Positions 59,001 through 64,000 of a stretch of DNA of 64,000 bases are shown here, piece by piece (the stretch's first letter is position 1; the number at the start of each line of letters is the position of its first letter). Origin of the DNA: Typhlomys cinereus (taxonomy: Eukaryota > Chordata > Mammalia > Rodentia > Platacanthomyidae); NCBI GenBank assembly GCA_023101885.1, contig JALPQD010000294.1, positions 2,717,501-2,781,500 on the forward strand, in the 5' to 3' direction. A model generated the notes under the pieces. That model made no database searches. It was not told the origin of the DNA and worked only from the letters and a program-made list of their open reading frames with translations. The translations under genes were made by a program, and so were the position numbers.

Positions 59001-61490
59001 CATTTTCCTTTTTAATGAATAACAAACTCAATTTTGGAATTATTGAAAACTATACATATATTAAATATTTAAGGAAATATTACATAGAAATTTAAACCAC
59101 GTCAATAATAAATGACACCATAAAAAGTTGTATGTTAGTCAATATGGTTTATAGTCATGACTGTCAAAACTTGAGCAACCTTTTCCTACATCTATTTTAG
59201 ATTATCGGCAGAATATTTTTAAGATTTGTAAGACTCGTCAAAGGCTATCAGCAAGGAAGTAATTCAGCACAATAAAAACATTATCATGAAGCAAAATATC
59301 TGTAATCTAGACAAAAAGAAAAGTCTGCTTAATTATAAGAAAGGACTTTTAAGATGATAGACATACCTTTCTAACAATTGCAACAAACACTATGAGAACA
59401 ACCGGAAGCAGCAGGGTCTTTGTGTATCTCAGTGGAGTCTAAAATTCAGAAGCACCGTGTTAGAAAGAGATATTTTAGCTAACAAAAATTCTTTTCAAAG
59501 AGTAAAATGGATGAATTTCTAAAAGTGTAAGTAGAGAAATATGAAGACTCATCAACTGAGATGACAACCTTCTCCATCATCATCGAAATTCAAGGACACT
59601 TCCTTAGAAACAAACTATACCAAAGCATTGCATAGAAGACATTAGCAGTGCGCAAACAGTTGTATGAACCATAACTAGAGATTACAATTCACCTCCTGGA
59701 TATTGATGGTCCAACTAAAGTGCCCACCTTACTGCTCATCAGAAGTCATGTCTTCTCAGCAGAGCAGCATGACGTAAACAAGCTATCCTACACACTACAT
59801 ATACACATATATACATACATACATACATGCAGTTTTACTATCACATTCCCCTGTCACACACATACACACTCACAAAGATACAAATACACACTAAAAAATA
59901 ATCAATACTGCTGAAACACACAAAACTACATTTTAACATTTTCTGTAGTAATATTAAAAGTTATACAAATGTATTTAATACCAAAGTCCTCTGTACTTTT
60001 CCAATATCTTCCTGCTCAAACCACTGTTAAGATTTTACTCCTTTGTACTTTCTCAGTGTTAATTATATATATGATCTAGAGCTTTGTTCATCCCATTATA
60101 TGTTTTAAGCAGCTTTTCACGTCGGTATGGTATGTTAAGGGATACCATGCCAACTTTGTCCCTTTTTCCTACTCTATAGCTGTGCCATGAAAGAGATACA
60201 CTCCCTGAAGTGGCAGCTACTAAGTCATCTTGACAGCACAGTCCCTAGAGACAGGAAATAGTACAATGGATACTTTTCAACTCGAATTAAGTCAGTCAAG
60301 TTTTGCCTCAGTTGACAATTTTCCTCATCTCAAAACTAATAATCTTCTCAGGTTGTAAGCATGACATCCTCAATAATATTAAAGGACTTCTACCACATCC
60401 TAATTCTCCATATATATTTTTACCTGTTTTCCTCTCCTGTTTTCTAGAAGGAGTCTTGATTTCTTATGAAATCTTTATGTGAACATCTTATGAACAATTT
60501 TAACATCTTACAAGACACTCTTCTTTGATTCTCTCACAATCGTTTGCAAGTTTTTGTAATCCACTGTTACGAGTTGAAACCATAAACAAAACAAATGAAG
60601 ACAGACAAGTCACTGGAGCAGGCAGACACTCAAGTCAGAATGGTGAATGGATAAGAGTCTCCAGTATAGTCTGCTGAACTGGCACTCAGAACCCCAGGGT
60701 TAACATAGTAGGACAGTCCAGTGAAGAAGCAGTCTTATAGCAAAATGTGTAACAGATATAAAATAGAATAAGCCACTGCAACATGGCCGGTATTTCAAAG
60801 GCAAACACATATGTTTCTTACTGAAACAAACCAGCTCATAAAGTGTTGAAAATAATTTTACTTAAGATATCACAGTATGCATAATCTACTTTTGTCTTCA
60901 CAGTATCTCTTGGTAGCATACTACTAGAAACACAAGGCTTTCAACAACAAGACTGAGCTGCTAGCTCAAGACCACTGCAGCTTCTGCCTCACTTGCTGGT
61001 TGCTCTCTAAATATCTGAATCAAGTTCTAGGCAGAGAAACGTTGGAACAAAAATGGTGAGATTATTTCAATATGCATAACACTGAGCAAAAAGCTAAGAA
61101 CTGATGGTTTGATGGAACTAAGACTCACTGAAAAGAAGCATCCTAGAACACTGGTGATCACTTGTCCACAAAACAAAACATGTGAGGGGTCTGACTACAG
61201 GTTTCTAAATTATCACAAGGAGAAAGATCAATATAAATAAATATGTGGGAGTGTCTTGTGTTGAGCTGCCAGGCTTCCCTTTTCCTTTAAGCTGTGAGGA
61301 CACACCCAGAACCTGAGTAACAGAAAAAAATTCAGGAAAAATGAACAGGTCAAACAGCAGAGAGAGAAAGCCAGAATTCACATCTTACCTCCTTTTCCAT
61401 AAAGTCAAACTCTGCTGCACAGGTGTACAATAAAGTATCAAAATCCTTGTAACTGAAGAATTTTGATGTTAATAAATTTCCAATATGAGC
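47045..61490 (-). CDS. DPY19L1: DPY19L1, nine 3' exons (C-mannosyltransferase)
   Basis: Nine coding exons: 61389-61490, 59367-59438, 58642-58691, 53745-53769, 52992-53111, 51528-51702, 50747-50846, 49635-49760 and 47045-47201. All have AG acceptors and GT donors. They join to 927 nt without a stop until TGA at 47045. The product is the C-terminal 308 residues of DPY19L1, a multi-pass ER membrane enzyme of the GT-C fold. The DPY19 family transfers mannose from dolichol-phosphate-mannose to tryptophan in WxxW motifs, for example in thrombospondin repeats. This part holds the last membrane segments and the luminal C-terminal domain ending in VLEVTKE. The catalytic N-terminal half lies upstream, beyond position 64000. 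DPY19L2 is the nearest alternative, but the sequence fits my recollection of L1 better. Confidence 0.93.
47898..48004 (-). mobile_element. B1 SINE (antisense)
   Basis: TTTTTTTGAGACATGTTCTC..CTATGTAAACC..GATTATAGCTATGTGCTACC..GCACGGCTA is the reverse complement of a 7SL-derived B1 element, with the pol III A-box region at the right. It is diverged. Confidence 0.75.
48110..48370 (+). mobile_element. B1-like and ID-like remnants
   Basis: CCAGCTACCCTGGAGGAGGAGGC..CAAGACCCTGTCTCAAAAA is the right part of a B1-like element. AGACTAGAGATGAATGCTTGC..CAATCCTTAGTACCA directly after it resembles an ID-type tRNA head. Confidence 0.6.
49635..49760 (-). CDS. DPY19L1: DPY19L1 exon (126 nt)
   Basis: It completes the Arg codon and encodes [20 protein letters not shown] followed by [16 protein letters not shown] and CIRRS. 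The acceptor is TTCTTTAAAG and the donor GTGAGT. A luminal-domain segment, rich in charged residues. Confidence 0.95.
50009..50058. repeat. (GT)n microsatellite, intronic
   Basis: About 25 GT units between two DPY19L1 exons. Confidence 0.95.
50747..50846 (-). CDS. DPY19L1: DPY19L1 exon (100 nt)
   Basis: The acceptor TTGTTCCCAG and donor GTCAGT bound it. It encodes [20 protein letters not shown] and [13 protein letters not shown], a strongly conserved part of the luminal domain, and leaves two bases of an Arg codon. Confidence 0.95.
51528..51702 (-). CDS. DPY19L1: DPY19L1 exon (175 nt)
   Basis: It starts in phase 0 with [20 protein letters not shown], the end of the membrane domain, then [18 protein letters not shown] and [16 protein letters not shown], the start of the luminal domain. 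One base carries into the next exon. The donor GTAAAAAA is followed by a run of A (T on the plus strand, about 51509-51525). Confidence 0.95.
52992..53111 (-). CDS. DPY19L1: DPY19L1 exon (120 nt)
   Basis: Forty codons in phase 0, [20 protein letters not shown] followed by [20 protein letters not shown]. Most of it is hydrophobic, forming one or two membrane segments. The acceptor is CTCTTTCAG and the donor GTAATG. Confidence 0.94.
53745..53769 (-). CDS. DPY19L1: DPY19L1 microexon (25 nt)
   Basis: The acceptor TTTTCATTTCAG and donor GTAAAACT enclose 25 nt: one base closing the Arg codon, then KPQFDHGE. Skipping it would shift the frame. It lies about 4.9 kb from the previous exon. The residues match the family at this position, which supports the exon despite its size. 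Confidence 0.88.
55137..55560 (-). repeat. dispersed repeat with GTCAACTTGA and CAACAG ends
   Basis: CACAGGTGTCAACTTGATGG at the left, GATGGGTGGAACTAGGCCC in the middle and TTTTATCAGCAATCATG..ACTGCAACAGC at the right follow a well-known rodent repeat related, in reverse, to the GGCTTACAG family at 14.5-29.9 kb. The name is not asserted. Confidence 0.45.
57735..58065 (-). mobile_element. B3-like SINE
   Basis: A GT run, GTTTACGTGTGTGTGCACATC, GTGTTGGGGATCTGAACTCAGG (B-box side) and ACCAAATGAGCCGCTCCCAG show a minus-strand B3-type element with its tRNA-like head at the right. Confidence 0.65.
58642..58691 (-). CDS. DPY19L1: DPY19L1 exon (50 nt)
   Basis: It encodes [16 protein letters not shown] plus two bases (AG) of an Arg codon completed by the next exon. 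The acceptor is TTGTTCACAG and the donor GTAAATAA. It is a polar loop after a membrane helix. Confidence 0.9.
59367..59438 (-). CDS. DPY19L1: DPY19L1 exon (72 nt)
   Basis: The acceptor GAATTTTAG and donor GTATGT bound 24 codons, TPLRYTKT then [16 protein letters not shown]. The second part is a hydrophobic segment long enough to cross the membrane. Phase 0 at both ends. Confidence 0.93.
59439..61388 (-). other. DPY19L1: DPY19L1 intron
   Basis: No exon or clear repeat was seen apart from short TACA/CA runs near 59800-59890. Confidence 0.5.
61389..61490 (-). CDS. DPY19L1: DPY19L1 exon (102 nt)
   Basis: The acceptor TTCTTACCAG and donor GTAAGATG are both good. It encodes 34 residues in phase 0, from [12 protein letters not shown] to FDFMEKE, a soluble loop between membrane segments. 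It is the most 5' exon that I can recognise. The preceding exon should encode ...FGIADD and is not in the window. Confidence 0.93.
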
Positions 61491-64000
61491 CTGGTAAGAA
61501 AAAAAAATGAGGAATCAGTTTTTCAATGCATTGTAAAGCCCATTGTACTGACTCTGGATTTGTGTGTGTATATGTGAAAGAGACTGCTGTTTTCCTAAAC
61601 ACCACAGATGTTCCTTCCTTTGCTGACAAGTAATAGCTCCCAAAGCATCCCATTTTCCACTTCTGTCAGTGCAAAGCCTCTACCTTGGGGTCTGCTCTCT
61701 GTGCTAGCTGGTGAAACAGGCTATGCGGCTACCCCTTTGCATTCTACCGGAGGTCTAGGCTCAGGGATTCTACACTTCTGTCAGCTGTCTAGGGAAAACA
61801 GTTATGGAACCAGGAAAGAATACTAACTCTGAATTAAGGAAAGAGGGCACACATGTGCAGTGGCTGACAGGACAGGCACCTTCTGACTGGTGACTAGCTC
61901 TCTTGTAGCTCCTGAAGCCACCAGGAACCTTTGTGTCCCTGCTACACTGCCTTCTCCAAAGATAAGGAAAGCAGAACAATTGTCACCTCATAAGTCAGAA
62001 AATGAGGCTCAAAGTCATGGCATTTCCAACTTTTAAGTGCTATTTTCTAAAACAGCACAGACCAGGGAAAGAGGAGCTCCACCTAAGCTTAGTGCTGCAA
62101 ACAACAAAAGGACCGGTGAGAGCAGCAGGCAGCCTGGTAGGACTGGAAAGATGGAGCCTGGAAAGTGCTTTGCTGCAAGGAACACTGGGAAGGTGCAGTG
62201 CCGAAAAGAGCCCAAGAAAACGACTACAAAAGAAACGGAAGAAAAGCATCCAAGTTAAAAAAAAAAATGAAATACTGCCAAATACATAAAGATCTTAAAT
62301 TAACAAATTGAAGACCAGATGCTCAAATTTGCTTAAGGAAACAAATCTAATATGTTGTCTATAAGAGATAAACACACAAAAGTAGAAAAGTTGAAAACAC
62401 AATTAAAAAAAAGCAGATAAATCTGAAAGAAATCTAGGCTGGCATTTATAGCTATAGGCTGGCATTATCTCCCAAAACTAAATTCAAGATAAAAATATAT
62501 GTAAATTTAAAAAAAGAATATGAATACTAAGTGCAAGTAAAATGAAGGTCAAAGCAAAACCACACATATGAATATACCCGCAGACCACCATACAGAACAC
62601 ACACACACATACGTACACACACATACATACACACCACACTCACGTGTCACTGTATATGAAACTGTCAACTACAGGAAGAACATGCTAACAGTATTCATTA
62701 GAAATGTCAAGGAGATAAAATTAATACAAAATTTGTACAGTAAGTTCTGAAACCTCACAAAAAGAGCATATACATTTTCCTTAAATGTAGCAAAAACTTA
62801 CATGTTGACAGATCATGTCATAATTTTTAACGAAGTACAATGAAAATTATAAAATGCCCTAGGAAAGACTTTAAAAGTTCATTTGATTGGAAACTGAATA
62901 ACCTCAAACATAATAACCTTTAATATTAAAAAGGCACAAAATCACCAATTTATCAAATAGACAAAAAAAAAATACTATTCATAGAAAAATCTGAGCTTTG
63001 AGCCCATTTGCCAGAGAGTAGGAGTGGAAAAAGTGAAAGAACTAAGCATTTTCTCCTGGTGTGACCTACAAATGGACTATGAAAAGGTTGATCTCACAGA
63101 AGTAGAAAGTAATAACTCTTACCAGAGGATAGGGAGGAGTTAAGGCAGAAAAAGAGGTGGTCGAAGGATACATCATTATAGCTAAACAGGCAGAATGAAT
63201 TCTAGAGATCTGCTGCAGAGTGGGGTGACTATCATTAACAACAATTTATCATTCTCTTGAGAAATACACAGAGAGTGGACATTAAGTACTCTCACCAGAA
63301 ACAAGATTTGAAATGGCTACACTTTATCATTCCATAATGTCCCCAAGCTTCAGAACATTATGCTGTGCATGATAAACACACAATACTATCTGTCCAGGTA
63401 GAGCAACTGATAAAAGAACAGGAAAGACAAGTTCCCACATGGGTACACATTTCTTCTAAAGACCTCAAAGCTCACCCTAGTTAAGTGAGGTAATTTTCTG
63501 ATCAAAAATGAATTTGCATCAAAAACTGACTCAAAAAGAACACCTCAAGCTTAGTGTTGCTTTCTGTTTGAATTTTAAGGTGAAAAATGCCAAGTCACAT
63601 AAATTCTCTTTGTAAACACAAAAAGGAACAGTTTTCCACAATTTGGGGGGAAGCTAACATAATTCTGAAACCAAAACCAGACCAAAAAAAATCACTAAAA
63701 AGAAAACCACCAATATTCTTAAAATAACTAAATCCAGATGTATCAAAGAAGAATAAATGAGGTCTACTTCAGAAATACAAGACTGAGTCAACATTTGAAA
63801 GATTGAAAACATGGGGCCTTCTAAATTCACAGGAGGAAAGATCTAGCAAATCTCTACCAAAGCAAACACAAAATTGGACAAATGTCACAAGCACCCACTT
63901 CACACTTTGGGTGAAGCATTGTGAAACTGGCGCTCTGCCTAGGCGCTCCACCCCCCATCAGCAGCACCACAGATGCCCCGGTCAGTCAACAGATCAGTTG
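61491..64000 (-). other. DPY19L1: DPY19L1 intron, incomplete at window edge
   Basis: Upstream of the first recognised exon I find no sequence fitting the preceding exon (...FGIADD), so this is taken as intron. It has a CA-rich run near 62597-62640 and an otherwise AT-rich composition. Confidence 0.5.

Noticed and set aside
61491..64000. Search for the next upstream DPY19L1 exon
   Set aside because: No segment with a GT donor encodes the expected ...FGIADD end. It is probably beyond the window.

Overview
This is mammalian nuclear DNA, almost certainly from a rodent. It has spliced exons with consensus AG/GT borders, L1 retrotransposons, 7SL-derived B1 and B1/ID-type SINEs, and several copies of a tRNA-headed B2-superfamily SINE with a long GT-rich tail. 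The SINE heads look most like the DIP-type elements of dipodoid rodents (jerboas). That species guess is an inference from recalled family knowledge, not a computed match. I see no bacterial features, CRISPR array or operon.

Layout. Positions 1-448 are unique-looking flank. Positions 449-13949 hold a stack of insertions. An outer full-length L1 (461-13937, + strand, 12-bp target duplication) carries a second full-length L1 of the same family (1548-8379, + strand, 15-bp target duplication) inside its ORF1. A SINE (12026-12278) sits in the outer ORF2. Both L1s are dead, but several ORF2 frame breaks are the same in both copies, and the two copies have different 5' UTRs. Positions 14-44 kb are intergenic, with no host exon that I can recognise. 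They contain an RPL27A processed pseudogene with a perfect 15-bp target duplication (15139-15630), two 5'-truncated L1 3' ends, a duplicated minisatellite locus (22.03-23.35 kb), an ancient L1/HAL1-like ORF1 remnant (27.75-28.9 kb), an antisense ancient L1 (about 35.98-38.69 kb) broken by an LTR-like block and a SINE, further SINEs and microsatellites.

The only recognisable host gene is DPY19L1 on the minus strand. Nine consecutive 3' coding exons lie between 61490 and 47045, followed by a probable 3' UTR reaching about 44.54 kb. The exons join in frame (927 nt, 308 codons plus stop) and give the C-terminal part of the ER-membrane C-mannosyltransferase, including its last membrane segments and the luminal C-terminal domain. 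The 5' exons must lie beyond position 64000. The introns hold old SINEs, simple repeats and unassigned sequence.

No undescribed gene system is evident. The most interesting signals are the pair of nested sister L1s with shared ORF2 lesions and patchy near-identity, their unrelated 5' UTRs, the duplicated 36-40-bp minisatellite at 22-23 kb, an in-frame 25-nt microexon in DPY19L1, and an open stretch behind a splice-acceptor-like site in the DPY19L1 3' UTR.
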